NCBI GenBank assembly: GCA_964577205.1
Contig: CAZNYG010000017.1
Span: 1-32,309 of the forward strand
Source of the DNA: CAZNYG01 sp964577205
GTDB taxonomy: Bacteria > Elusimicrobiota > Endomicrobiia > Endomicrobiales > CAIRNS01
DNA length: 32,309 bases
Reading direction: 5' to 3'
Of this stretch, positions 15,664 through 24,150 are shown piece by piece. The first letter of the stretch is position 1. Each line of letters opens with the position of its first letter. The position numbers and the translations under genes were made by a program. A model generated the notes under the pieces. The model made no database searches. It saw only the letters and a list, made by a program, of their open reading frames with translations, and had not been told where the DNA came from.

Positions 15664-16248
15664 ATGAAAAGACTTATGATGGCCTTGTGCCTGGGATTGA
15701 TCGCGTCCAGCGCGCATGCCGTGATCGTTCTCAATCCCGCCAACGGGCATTATTACGAGGCGGTTTCCGGAACAATAAGCTGGGAAGCGGCAAAAAACAG
15801 CATTGCTGGAAAACAGCACTATGGAAGCCAGGGATATCTCGCCACCTTGACCAGCCTGGCGGAAAACGACTGGGTATGGAACAATGTGATGACTACAGCG
15901 CGTCCCGCCTGGTATCTCCTCGGCGGTTCTCTTGTTCCTTCGTCCAACGGAACGCAGTCTTACCAATGGACATGGTTGAATGGGGAAGCGTGGAGCTTTA
16001 CCAACTGGAGTTCCGGTGAACCGAACGGATATCCCCGTGAAAATGCCCTGCAGTTCTGGAATAATGGAAAATGGAACGACCTGATTGGAAACGGTTCCAC
16101 CACCAATTACGGCAGTCAGATTTACTATGCCGGATACATAGCTGAATACGACCCGGCCCCCGTACCTGAACCGATGACCATGACGCTCATGGGACTCGGA
16201 CTTGCAGGCGCCGGATTGTTCCGCAGATACGGCATGAAAGTAAGTTAA
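15664..16248 (+). CDS. C-type-lectin-domain PEP-CTERM protein (exosortase substrate)
   Basis: This 194-aa protein has a signal peptide (MKRLMMALCLGLIASSAHA, cleavage before V20). A C-type lectin fold follows: ISWEAAKNSI, GYLATLTSLAENDWVWN, WYLLGG, WLNGEAWSFTNW, the sugar/calcium motif E119-P120-N121, then NGKWND. The C-terminus is a PEP-CTERM sorting signal: VPEP (167-170), a hydrophobic helix and basic FRR. PEP-CTERM proteins are exported, processed by an exosortase and linked to surface or biofilm polymer. No exosortase lies in this window. The ribosome site is AAAGGGGTG. The gene stands alone between its own promoter and terminator, right beside a mobile element. Confidence 0.92.
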   Translation: MKRLMMALCLGLIASSAHAVIVLNPANGHYYEAVSGTISWEAAKNSIAGKQHYGSQGYLATLTSLAENDWVWNNVMTTARPAWYLLGGSLVPSSNGTQSYQWTWLNGEAWSFTNWSSGEPNGYPRENALQFWNNGKWNDLIGNGSTTNYGSQIYYAGYIAEYDPAPVPEPMTMTLMGLGLAGAGLFRRYGMKVS

Positions 16249-16270
16249 TGTGCCCTGTACTATTGGAAGG

Positions 16271-16308
16271 ACCGCGTTCATGTTTAATATGAGCGCGGTT
16301 CTTTTTTT
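16271..16308 (+). terminator. Rho-independent terminator of the PEP-CTERM gene
   Basis: ACCGCGTTCAT and ATGAGCGCGGT form an 11-bp stem with one G-U pair, followed by C and seven T. It closes the single-gene PEP-CTERM unit. Confidence 0.9.
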
Positions 16309-16309
16309 A

Positions 16310-16338
16310 TTGCCATAATCCCTGAAATCATATATAAT
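16310..16338 (+). promoter_or_regulatory. Promoter of the acetyltransferase-glmM operon
   Basis: TTGCCA (16310-16315), 17 bases and a perfect TATAAT (16333-16338). It begins two bases after the T-run of the upstream terminator, so the two units are cleanly insulated. The first gene starts 42 bp downstream. Confidence 0.8.
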
Positions 16339-16380
16339 TTAGGACATTCACCTTTGCAGCTGGCCGGCCCGGGAGGCATT

Positions 16381-17193
16381 ATGTTGAGAGCTGAAGATTT
16401 TTTTGATCTTAAGGACAATCCGTTCAAAGCCCTTTTTGACAATACTGAATTCGTGTGGGATGGGCTGAAGAACATAAAGAGCTTTATCAAAGAGCGTATC
16501 CAGCCCAATGTCGCGGATATCAGGAGAGGTGACTGCTTTATACGAGAAACGGTCGTTTTGTACGATGGGAAAGCCATCCGGCAGGGCTTTGAGATCGACG
16601 AGTCGGGCAAAAGGATCGTGGTGAAGATAGACGGAAAAACGCTTCCCGGAGCCAGTGTCATTTACGCCGGAGTGTTCCTGATGGACGACGCGATATCCAT
16701 AGGCAGGGGAACGGTGCTCGAACCGGGCGCGCTCATCAAGGGCCCCATGATCATCGGCGACGACACGGAAGTCCGTCAGGGAGCGTATTGCAGAGGCGAT
16801 GTGCTGGTCGGCAATAACTGCGTCGTCGGGCATACCTCGGAGCTTAAGTCGTGCGTAATGCTCGGCGGAAGCAAGGCGGGGCATTTCGCGTACATCGGCG
16901 ACAGCATCCTCGGGAACGTCAACCTCGGCGCGGGCACAAAACTCGCCAACCTGAAGATCATCGAATCCAAGATAGTCCTTGGCATCAACGGCCAGAAATA
17001 TGAAACGGGCCTGCGTAAATTCGGGGCCATCCTGGCCGACGGCGTCGAGACCGGGTGCAACAGCGTGACCACGCCGGGAAGCCTCCTGTCTAAAGACGTT
17101 CTTTTATACCCCAATACAACGGCCCGTGGTTTCTATCCTCCGCGGATGATCGTCAAGATCAGCGCGAACCTGGAAATTAAGGAAAGGAGATAA
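16381..17193 (+). CDS. GlmU C-terminal-like left-handed beta-helix acetyltransferase
   Basis: The start is taken at the ATG after GGGAGG (270 aa); an in-frame ATG 27 bases upstream lacks a ribosome site. An N-terminal segment of about 90 residues is not the GlmU uridylyltransferase (no LAAGxGTRM motif). Hexapeptide repeats follow (GDDTEVRQGAYCRGDVLVGNN and on). AGHFAYIGDS with H168 and Y171 aligns with GlmU catalytic H363/Y366, and VNLGAGTKLAN follows. The C-terminal PPRMIVKI is common in sugar-nucleotide LbH proteins. It lies four bases before glmM, so the likely job is acetylating glucosamine-1-phosphate or a related sugar made by GlmM. A separate uridylyltransferase would then be needed elsewhere. 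Confidence 0.75.
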   Translation: MLRAEDFFDLKDNPFKALFDNTEFVWDGLKNIKSFIKERIQPNVADIRRGDCFIRETVVLYDGKAIRQGFEIDESGKRIVVKIDGKTLPGASVIYAGVFLMDDAISIGRGTVLEPGALIKGPMIIGDDTEVRQGAYCRGDVLVGNNCVVGHTSELKSCVMLGGSKAGHFAYIGDSILGNVNLGAGTKLANLKIIESKIVLGINGQKYETGLRKFGAILADGVETGCNSVTTPGSLLSKDVLLYPNTTARGFYPPRMIVKISANLEIKERR

Positions 17194-17197
17194 GCGC

Positions 17198-18547
17198 ATG
17201 GGCAAATTATTCGGGACCGACGGCGTCCGCGGTGTCGCCAATCAGTACCCTATCACTCCAGATATGGCGATGCGGATAGGGCAGGCTGTTACTTACTTAA
17301 TGCGAAAAGAGGGCCACCGTCCGAGGATCGTCATAGGCAAGGACACGCGCCTTTCAGGATATATGCTTGAGCACGCCCTGGTCGCGGGGATAACGTCGAT
17401 GGGCGGGGATGCCGTGTTGTTCGGCCCGATCCCCACGCCCGGCATCGCGTTCCTTACATCGAGCGTCAGCGCCGACGCCGGCATAATGATCTCCGCTTCT
17501 CACAATCCTTTCGAAGACAACGGGATTAAGATCTTCTCAAAGGACGGCTACAAGCTTACTGACGATGAAGAAGCACGTATCGAAGAACTGATTTTGTCCG
17601 ATAAGCTTACAACCCTCATGGTCCCTTCCAAAGACCTGGGCAGGGCCTCCCGTGAAAAGGGCGCCGGCGGCAGGTACATCGTGTTCCTGAAGCACTCCAT
17701 GCCGAAGGACGTGAAGCTTGAAGGAATGAAGATCGTCATCGACTGCGCCAACGGCGCGACGTACAAGATCGCTCCCATGCTGCTTAAGGAATTGAGGGCC
17801 GACGTGACCGTCCTGAACTGCTCTCCCGACGGAACCAACATCAACGCGCGCTGCGGGGCGCTCCATCCTCAAGAGCTCGCGAAAAAAGTGCTCGAGACCG
17901 GCGCCGATATAGGCATAGCGTTTGACGGCGACGGCGACAGGTTCATAGCGGTGGATGAAAAGGGCGGGATCGTCAGCGGCGACAAGACGATAGCCATCTG
18001 CGCCGCGAGCATGAAAAGGCAAGGCACGCTCAAGAACAACATCGTGGTAACTACGGTCATGAGCAATCTCGGGCTCGCGATGTGCATGAAGGGCATGAGC
18101 ATCGACCACAAAAAGACAAAAGTTGGCGACCGATACGTGCTCGAGGAAATGCTGAAGAGCGAGGCGGTCATCGGCGGTGAGGATTCCGGGCACATCATTT
18201 TCCTGGAACACCACTCCACGGGAGACGGCATACTGACCGCCCTGCAGCTTCTTTCGATAATGGCCCGGGAAAAGAAACCGCTGTCCGAACTCGCGACGGT
18301 GATGGAGACCTTCCCGCAGGTCACCATAAACGTGGACATCAAAAAGAAGCTTCCGCTGGATGAGATCGCGGCACTGAAAAAAGCGATTTCCGAGGTTGAA
18401 AAACAGCTGGGAGAAAAAGGCAGGGTGCTGGTGCGTTATTCAGGGACGCAGCTCATGTGCAGGGTGATGGTGGAAGGCCCCACGCCGGGTGAAACCGAAT
18501 CGCACGCGAAAAAACTTGCCGCCATCGTTAGAGAAGCGCTGAGTTAA
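17198..18547 (+). CDS. glmM: Phosphoglucosamine mutase GlmM
   Basis: This 449-aa protein has the standard GlmM length and opens GKLFGTDGVRGVAN. The phosphoserine loop SASHNP places catalytic S101 (E. coli S102). DGDGDR at 243-248 binds magnesium and RYSGTQ near the end binds the sugar phosphate. It converts glucosamine-6-phosphate to glucosamine-1-phosphate, the precursor of UDP-GlcNAc for peptidoglycan and lipid A. The ribosome site is GGAAAGGAGATAAGCGC-ATG, and it is in an operon with the acetyltransferase upstream. No terminator hairpin is obvious after the stop. Confidence 0.97.
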   Translation: MGKLFGTDGVRGVANQYPITPDMAMRIGQAVTYLMRKEGHRPRIVIGKDTRLSGYMLEHALVAGITSMGGDAVLFGPIPTPGIAFLTSSVSADAGIMISASHNPFEDNGIKIFSKDGYKLTDDEEARIEELILSDKLTTLMVPSKDLGRASREKGAGGRYIVFLKHSMPKDVKLEGMKIVIDCANGATYKIAPMLLKELRADVTVLNCSPDGTNINARCGALHPQELAKKVLETGADIGIAFDGDGDRFIAVDEKGGIVSGDKTIAICAASMKRQGTLKNNIVVTTVMSNLGLAMCMKGMSIDHKKTKVGDRYVLEEMLKSEAVIGGEDSGHIIFLEHHSTGDGILTALQLLSIMAREKKPLSELATVMETFPQVTINVDIKKKLPLDEIAALKKAISEVEKQLGEKGRVLVRYSGTQLMCRVMVEGPTPGETESHAKKLAAIVREALS

Positions 18548-18551
18548 ACCG

Positions 18552-18762
18552 GCTTTAATTAATGATATCGCCGATGTTCTTGCCAAAGACGGCCCACTGA
18601 CCGGGAAAGAACTGCGTGTCAAAAGCGGTCTTGACTATCTGCCGCTCTGGCGACTCCCGCCTTCCTGTAGAAAGCTTCAAAGTTGTCATCAAGCGTCTTC
18701 TTCGTCATGACTCCATCCGTGTCCGGGAATACAGCGGGGAGCCGGGCTCGTTAAAAGCCTAA
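18552..18762 (+). pseudogene. Frameshifted remnant of an unknown coding sequence
   Basis: Two adjacent open segments in different frames read like pieces of one protein. The first (18552-18710) gives INDIADVLAKDGPLTGKEL then VKSGLDYLPLWR. The second (18664-18762, shifted by one) gives FKVVIKRLLRHDSIRVREY. The combination of a short helix-turn-helix-like start, LPLWR and an R.LR.D end recalls a small winged-helix type domain seen before some nucleotidyltransferases, but I cannot name it with confidence. There is no start codon or ribosome site at the front. It lies right after glmM and is probably decaying. Confidence 0.35.
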
Positions 18763-19092
18763 TGGCCGTCCCGGCCGATGCCGGGCAGCTGCAGGTCTCC
18801 CGCCGTAGCTCTGGCCCTGTTCGCACGGCTTGCCCGGATCGAACCCTATACCCAGCTGGATTAAAGGAAGTTACTTTCGAGAGGCCGAGTCCCTGCGCGT
18901 TCAATTTCGCCAGCTCTTTAAACTTACCTGCCGGCGTTCCGACCGTCGCCAAACCCGGCCCGCTGTCGCAGAGAACTGCCACACACTTCTCTTTCAACCA
19001 TTTTAAATACATTCCAAGCCTGCGCAGCGGGATCCAATTCCGCCGTTGATTCCGGGATGGCCGGAGGAGTTTCAGCCTCAATCAGAAATCCA
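18763..19092 (+). other. Gene-poor stretch before coaD
   Basis: About 330 bp with open frames on both strands (95 aa on +, 130 aa on -), neither with a ribosome site, a recognisable motif or convincing composition. It may be further decayed sequence continuous with the upstream remnant. I see no RNA gene or repeat in it. Confidence 0.4.
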
Positions 19093-19121
19093 TTGACATT
19101 GCACCGGAAATTTATTATATG
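19093..19121 (+). promoter_or_regulatory. Promoter of coaD-pilBT
   Basis: A perfect TTGACA (19093-19098) with TTATAT at 16 bases or TATATG at 17 bases (19115-19121). The transcript leader contains a CCCGCC/GGCGGG hairpin (19143-19169) before the ribosome site. Confidence 0.7.
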
Positions 19122-19195
19122 TTTTAGTATTGCTGCCCTTTTCCCGCCGGCAGGGTGTTTTCGGGCGGGGAGAGAACGAAAGAGGGAAGCTCAGC

Positions 19196-19699
19196 GTGAA
19201 AAAATTAATCGCTATATACCCGGGAAGTTTTGATCCTCCCACGAACGGCCACCTCGACATCATAGTCCGCGCGACCTGCCTTTTCCCAAGGATCATCGTC
19301 GCCGTCACCGACAATCTTAATAAGAACCCGGTGTTCTCCATCGAAGACCGGCTCGAGATGCTTGCCGGTGCGACCAGCCACCTTCCGTCCGTCAAGGTCG
19401 AGAAGTTCTCCGGGCTCCTCGTCGAGTACCTGAAAAAGAAAAGCAGTTTTATCCTTATCCGCGGGCTGCGCGCGGTATCGGATTTTGAATATGAGTTCCA
19501 GATGGCGCTCATGAACCGGCGACTGAGCAAGAAAGTCGAGACCGTCTTCCTTATGCCGGACGAAGCCTATACGTACCTTTCCTCCAGCGTCATAAGGGAA
19601 GTGGCCCGGCTCGGCGGCCCCACGAAGGAGCTGGTACCGCGGTGCGTCGAGGCGCACCTTGAAAAATACCGCCGTAAAATGAACCCGGGGATGCCCTGA
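19196..19699 (+). CDS. coaD: Phosphopantetheine adenylyltransferase CoaD
   Basis: The GTG start follows AGAGGGA by 7 bases and gives the standard product of about 167 aa (an upstream in-frame ATG at 19130 would add 22 uncharacteristic residues). YPGSFDPPTNGHLDII carries the T-x-G-H nucleotidyl-transfer motif (T16-H19). IRGLRAVSDFEYEFQMALMNR and YTYLSSSVIREVARLGG are the substrate and ATP signatures. It adenylates 4'-phosphopantetheine in CoA synthesis. The TGA overlaps the ATG of pilB by one base (TGATG), so it heads a transcript that continues into pilus ATPase genes. Confidence 0.96.
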   Translation: MKKLIAIYPGSFDPPTNGHLDIIVRATCLFPRIIVAVTDNLNKNPVFSIEDRLEMLAGATSHLPSVKVEKFSGLLVEYLKKKSSFILIRGLRAVSDFEYEFQMALMNRRLSKKVETVFLMPDEAYTYLSSSVIREVARLGGPTKELVPRCVEAHLEKYRRKMNPGMP

Positions 19700-21363
19700 T
19701 GAATATGAAACCGAACGCCAACCGTAAAAGGCTGGGCGACATGCTGGTAGAAGCGGGCGTCATCACGACCGAACAGCTGCGCCAGGCCCTTGATATACAG
19801 AAGCACAGCGGCGGCAAACTGGGGGTGATCCTCGCCCGCATAGGCGCCTTAAATGAAGAACTCGTGCTCGGCTTCCTTGGCAGGCAGTGCGGCGTATCGT
19901 ACATCTCTCTGGCGGAGTACGGCGAGATACCGCCCGACACCATCCGATCGATCCCGGAAAGCATCATACGTTCGCAGAATCTCATACCGATCAGAAAGGA
20001 AGGCAACGCGGTCACCGTCGCCATGGCCGACCCGTTCAATCTCTCCGCGATAGACGATATACGCCTTATCACGGGCTATGACGTTCAGGCCGCGATCGCC
20101 TCAGAAGGTGAAATTACGTCGGCCATCGAACGCTATTACTCCCATGAGCTGAACCCCCGCCGCTCGTTCATCCTTTCCGACGAGTCCGGAGCCGCCGTTT
20201 CCGACGAGGAAGCGCTCGGCGCGTTCCTGTCCCAATCCATTGCCGGCGGCGCGTCGGCGGTCTATCTCGAACCGCAGCAGGGCGCGCAGCGCGTGCGCTT
20301 ACGCATAGACGGCTATCTTTTTGAGAAATCACAGGTGTCACAGCGCCTTTTCACACAGCTTATCAACGGCCTCAAAACCGCCGCCGGCCTCGGGGGGAAC
20401 ACGGATCCCCTGCCAAAAGAAGGCCACATGCGCGTGACCGCAGACGGCAGGGAAACGGCGCTGCGCGTGTCGCTGGTGCCGACCGTTTTCGGAGAGAAAG
20501 CGGTTTTGACCATACTTCATGCCGATAACGGGCCCCGCGACCTCTGCGCCCTGGGATTCGAGCCCGACGCGCTTTCGCTGTACCGCCGCTTCATCGAATC
20601 GCCGAAAGGGCTGGCTCTCGTGGCCGGGCCCGCGCGCGGCGGAAAAACGACGACGCTTTATTCTACGCTCGCTTCGCTCAATTTCCCGGACCGCGATATC
20701 GTCACCATTGAAGACCCCGTGGAAATGATCATTCCCGGCATCAGCCAGGTCCAGCTCCGGCCGCGCGAAGGGTTCACCTACGCGTCCGACCTGCAGGTAT
20801 TCCTCCGCCAGAATCCCGACGTCGTCATGGCGGGGGAGATCAAGGACCGGGAGTCCGCCGGATTCGCTTTACAATCGGCGCTCGGCGGGCGCACCGTATT
20901 TTCGTCCATTATCGCGCGCAGCGGTTTCCACGCGCTGGCGACACTGAGGAACCTCGGCATGGACCCGTTCCTCGTATCGACGTCCCTGTTGATGCTGGTG
21001 TACCAGCGCCTGATGCGCACCATCTGCCCGGAATGCCGTGAAACGTACGAACTCGGCAAAAACCACGTTAAAGGTATCGGCCTCGATCTTCCGCTGCCCG
21101 AAGACTCGGACCGGCTGAGTTTCAAGAGAGGAAAAGGGTGTCCCGCCTGCAACTACACCGGATACCGCGGCAGGACCGGGGTTTTCGAAGTGATGCCGAT
21201 GACAGACGAACTGCGCGCGCTCATCGCCTGCCAGGCCCCCGAACAGGAACTCCGCAGGTCTGCCGCCGCAGCGGGATACGTCACGCTGCAGGAAGCCGCC
21301 TGGCACAAAGTACTCAACGGCGTCTCCACAATCGAAGAGATGCTCGCGGTCATAAAATTCTAG
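19699..21363 (+). CDS. pilB: Divergent PilB/GspE-type pilus assembly ATPase
   Basis: In 554 aa an MshEN-type N-domain (about 10-150, starting RLGDMLVEAGVITTEQL) precedes a GspE ATPase domain. Walker A is GPARGGKT (310-317), the Asp box is IEDPVE (337-342), and the Walker B region MAGEIKDRES holds E380. A four-cysteine zinc site (C443, C446, C481, C484) is as in PilB. Several family positions are altered. The ASDIH.EP motif reads ASAVYLEP. The His box, normally TGHLVLSTLHTN, reads GGRTVFSSIIARSG, with no histidine. Walker A lacks the usual PTGSG. It is co-transcribed with coaD and pilT. PilB powers pilus extension; this copy may have unusual or reduced activity. Confidence 0.88.
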   Translation: MNMKPNANRKRLGDMLVEAGVITTEQLRQALDIQKHSGGKLGVILARIGALNEELVLGFLGRQCGVSYISLAEYGEIPPDTIRSIPESIIRSQNLIPIRKEGNAVTVAMADPFNLSAIDDIRLITGYDVQAAIASEGEITSAIERYYSHELNPRRSFILSDESGAAVSDEEALGAFLSQSIAGGASAVYLEPQQGAQRVRLRIDGYLFEKSQVSQRLFTQLINGLKTAAGLGGNTDPLPKEGHMRVTADGRETALRVSLVPTVFGEKAVLTILHADNGPRDLCALGFEPDALSLYRRFIESPKGLALVAGPARGGKTTTLYSTLASLNFPDRDIVTIEDPVEMIIPGISQVQLRPREGFTYASDLQVFLRQNPDVVMAGEIKDRESAGFALQSALGGRTVFSSIIARSGFHALATLRNLGMDPFLVSTSLLMLVYQRLMRTICPECRETYELGKNHVKGIGLDLPLPEDSDRLSFKRGKGCPACNYTGYRGRTGVFEVMPMTDELRALIACQAPEQELRRSAAAAGYVTLQEAAWHKVLNGVSTIEEMLAVIKF

Positions 21364-21375
21364 GAGAAATCGCGT

Positions 21376-22442
<1,067 letters not shown>

Positions 22443-22443
<1 letters not shown>

Positions 22444-22478
22444 TCTGAACTTTGCCAAAAGGACGGCAAAGTTCAGAT
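22443..22478 (+). other. Perfect 14-bp hairpin immediately after the pilT stop
   Basis: ATCTGAACTTTGCC pairs completely with GGCAAAGTTCAGAT around an 8-base loop. The stem begins with the last base of the TGA stop codon. There is no U-run after it, so a transcript stabiliser or processing site is more likely than a terminator. Confidence 0.8.
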
Positions 22479-22712
22479 GATTGGAACGGCACACGCGCTA
22501 TTGAACACAGGCAAGCAGGGGTGGCGGGTGAAAACCGCCCGGACAATCGCGGAAGAGACGGGATTGACAGGCAACGACTTCGGCCGGCGCGCAGGCAACG
22601 TATATTTTCCGGCGTTATTTTAATATCATCGAGAAAGGGTTCCAGGGGAAACTGGTTTCCCCTGAATCAAAGATCTTGAAGCTCCTCCTGCTTCAAGATC
22701 TTTGGAGGGAAA
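22479..22712 (+). promoter_or_regulatory. Structured leader before pilC
   Basis: This is non-coding. It has three CAGGCAA words (22508, 22568 and 22592; the last two extend to CAGGCAACG), a GGCGG/CCGCC hairpin, then two perfect stem-loops just before pilC. One is CAGGGGAAA/TTTCCCCTG (22643-22664). The other is CAAAGATCTTGAAG/CTTCAAGATCTTTG (22668-22704). The last ends on the ribosome site GGAGGG, and its loop (CTCCTCCTG) carries CCTCC, complementary to that site. Translational control of pilC is plausible; I recognise no known riboswitch. Confidence 0.55.
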
Positions 22713-23942
22713 ATGCCGCAATTCAACTACAAAGCACGATCTGCTTCAGGCTCCATCACGTCGGCTGTCATCGAAGCGGCCGACCAGCGTTCAGCGGTCG
22801 ACAAACTGAAAGGCCAGAAACTCATCGTGATGGATATCCAGGAAGTGCGTCCAAATCCGATAATGGTCCTGCTTAAGAAACTCAATCCGCTGAAGCCTTC
22901 CGTCAGCTCCAAAGAACTGGTACTTTTCTCGCGCCAGTTCTCCACCCTTGTCACCGCGGGCGTCCCCATCGTCCAGGGGCTGACCATATTGATGGACCAG
23001 GCCGAAACGCCGCTGTTCAAAAGCGTCATCGGCTCGCTCCGCGAGGACATTGAACAGGGTATCTCCATAACGGACGCGATGAAGAAACATCCCGAAGCAT
23101 TTTCGGAACTCTACGTCTCCATGATCAAGGCCGGCGAGGTCGGAGGCATCCTTGACTCGATCCTGGAACGCCTGTCATCCTATCTTGAAGCCACGGAAGA
23201 GCTGAAAGGCAAGGTGAAGGGCGCGATGGTCTATCCTGCTGTCATCACCGTCGTGGCGGGCACTATCACCCTTTTCCTCCTGATCTTCATCATCCCCACG
23301 TTCGAGGAGATTTTCAGCAGCTTCGGCGCCGAACTTCCGCTGCCGACGCGCGTACTTATCGGGATATCCAATTTCCTGCGCAAATTTTTCCTGCTGGTCC
23401 TCGCGTTCCCCGTCGGCGTCTTTTTTCTTCTGAAAAAGATCATGAGCACCGAAATGGGGAAGACAAAGATCGATATGATCGCACTCAAGATCCCTGTGTT
23501 CGGCATGCTTCTGAAAAAGGTCGCGGTCGCTAAATTCAGCCGGACGCTCGGCACGCTTATCAAATCGGGCGTGCCTATCCTGCAGGCGCTCGACACGGTG
23601 GGAAAAACGAGCGGCAACAAGGTCATCGAAAAAGCCATTGAATCTGCCCGTGAATCCATCCGCGAAGGCGAACGCATGGCGGAACCGCTGCGCAGGACGG
23701 GCGTCTTTCCGCCTATGGTCATCCAGATGATCGCGATCGGGGAAGAAACCGGGAACCTCGACACCATGCTCAACAAGATAGCCGATTTCTATGACCAGGA
23801 GGTGGACGTGGCGGTAAAAGGGCTTACCAGCATGATCGAACCGCTCATAATGGTAGGTATGGGCATCCTGGTCGGAGCGATCGTTCTTGCAGTCTTCCTT
23901 CCCATGTTCAATATGGGCGACCTGGCAAGCAAAGCCGGCTAA
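22713..23942 (+). CDS. pilC: Type IV pilus inner-membrane platform protein PilC
   Basis: This 409-aa protein has two GspF/T2SSF domains. The first (about 65-190) holds FSRQFSTLVTAGVPIVQGL and YPAVITVVA before a membrane helix. The second (about 270-395) holds FSRTLGTLIKSGVPILQAL and IGEETGNLDTML. Three long hydrophobic helices are visible, near 170-195, 220-245 and 370-400. PilC is the integral membrane platform that couples PilB/PilT to the pilin fibre. The ribosome site GGAGGG lies at the base of a hairpin. A second hairpin follows the stop codon. Confidence 0.95.
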   Translation: MPQFNYKARSASGSITSAVIEAADQRSAVDKLKGQKLIVMDIQEVRPNPIMVLLKKLNPLKPSVSSKELVLFSRQFSTLVTAGVPIVQGLTILMDQAETPLFKSVIGSLREDIEQGISITDAMKKHPEAFSELYVSMIKAGEVGGILDSILERLSSYLEATEELKGKVKGAMVYPAVITVVAGTITLFLLIFIIPTFEEIFSSFGAELPLPTRVLIGISNFLRKFFLLVLAFPVGVFFLLKKIMSTEMGKTKIDMIALKIPVFGMLLKKVAVAKFSRTLGTLIKSGVPILQALDTVGKTSGNKVIEKAIESARESIREGERMAEPLRRTGVFPPMVIQMIAIGEETGNLDTMLNKIADFYDQEVDVAVKGLTSMIEPLIMVGMGILVGAIVLAVFLPMFNMGDLASKAG

Positions 23943-23973
23943 AAGAAATAAGCGCTGAAGCGCTGATTTCTTT
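23942..23973 (+). other. Hairpin immediately after the pilC stop
   Basis: AAAGAAAT pairs with ATTTCTTT, then one A-G mismatch, then AGCGC with GCGCT around a TGAA tetraloop. It starts at the last base of the TAA stop. No adequate T-run follows. Confidence 0.7.
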
Positions 23974-24048
23974 CAGCAAATAGACGAGAATTGACAAACA
24001 GTTCCAAAGTATTTGAAAATATGCTTGAAAAGCAGCGCCGATCAGCCG

Positions 24049-24070
24049 TTTCTCAGGAATATTTGAGAAA
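24049..24070 (+). promoter_or_regulatory. Inverted repeat just upstream of the pilA promoter
   Basis: TTTCTCA and TGAGAAA are separated by eight bases (GGAATATT) and end six bases before the -35 box. The position suits an activator or repressor binding site. Confidence 0.4.
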
Positions 24071-24076
24071 TTATTC

Positions 24077-24105
24077 TTGACAATTCCACAAGGTTCGTCT
24101 ATAAT
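24077..24105 (+). promoter_or_regulatory. Exact-consensus sigma70-type promoter of pilA
   Basis: TTGACA (24077-24082), exactly 17 bases, TATAAT (24100-24105). Both hexamers and the spacing are the ideal. The pilin start is 45 bp downstream, with the ideal ribosome site AAGGAGGTGA (24136-24145). Confidence 0.85.
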
Positions 24106-24150
24106 TATATCGGTATGTTTGTTCAATTCACACAGAAGGAGGTGACTGCA

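Noticed and set aside
18825..18860. tRNA T-loop-like GGTTCGATCC on the - strand
   Set aside because: The flanking bases do not form a T-stem, and no anticodon arm or acceptor stem can be built around it.
18689..19081. 130-codon - strand frame and overlapping 95-codon + strand frame before coaD
   Set aside because: Neither has a ribosome site, a domain or a hydrophobicity pattern; both overlap the same DNA. Kept only as part of the gene-poor stretch.
22490..22610. Possible c-di-GMP-I or cobalamin riboswitch before pilC
   Set aside because: Fragments such as CAGGCAA and GGGTGAAAACC recall these classes, but the invariant GACGCAAAG (c-di-GMP-I) and the full B12 box are missing. An Infernal scan with Rfam models would decide: a significant hit would revive it.
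22668..22709. Intramolecular pseudoknot between the CCTCC loop and the pilC Shine-Dalgarno
   Set aside because: With a 14-bp stem and no linker between stem and GGAGG the geometry of an H-type pseudoknot is not feasible unless the stem opens; only the complementarity is reported.
23991..24019. A second TTGACA upstream of pilA as an additional promoter
   Set aside because: No acceptable -10 lies 16-18 bp downstream (TGAAAA only).
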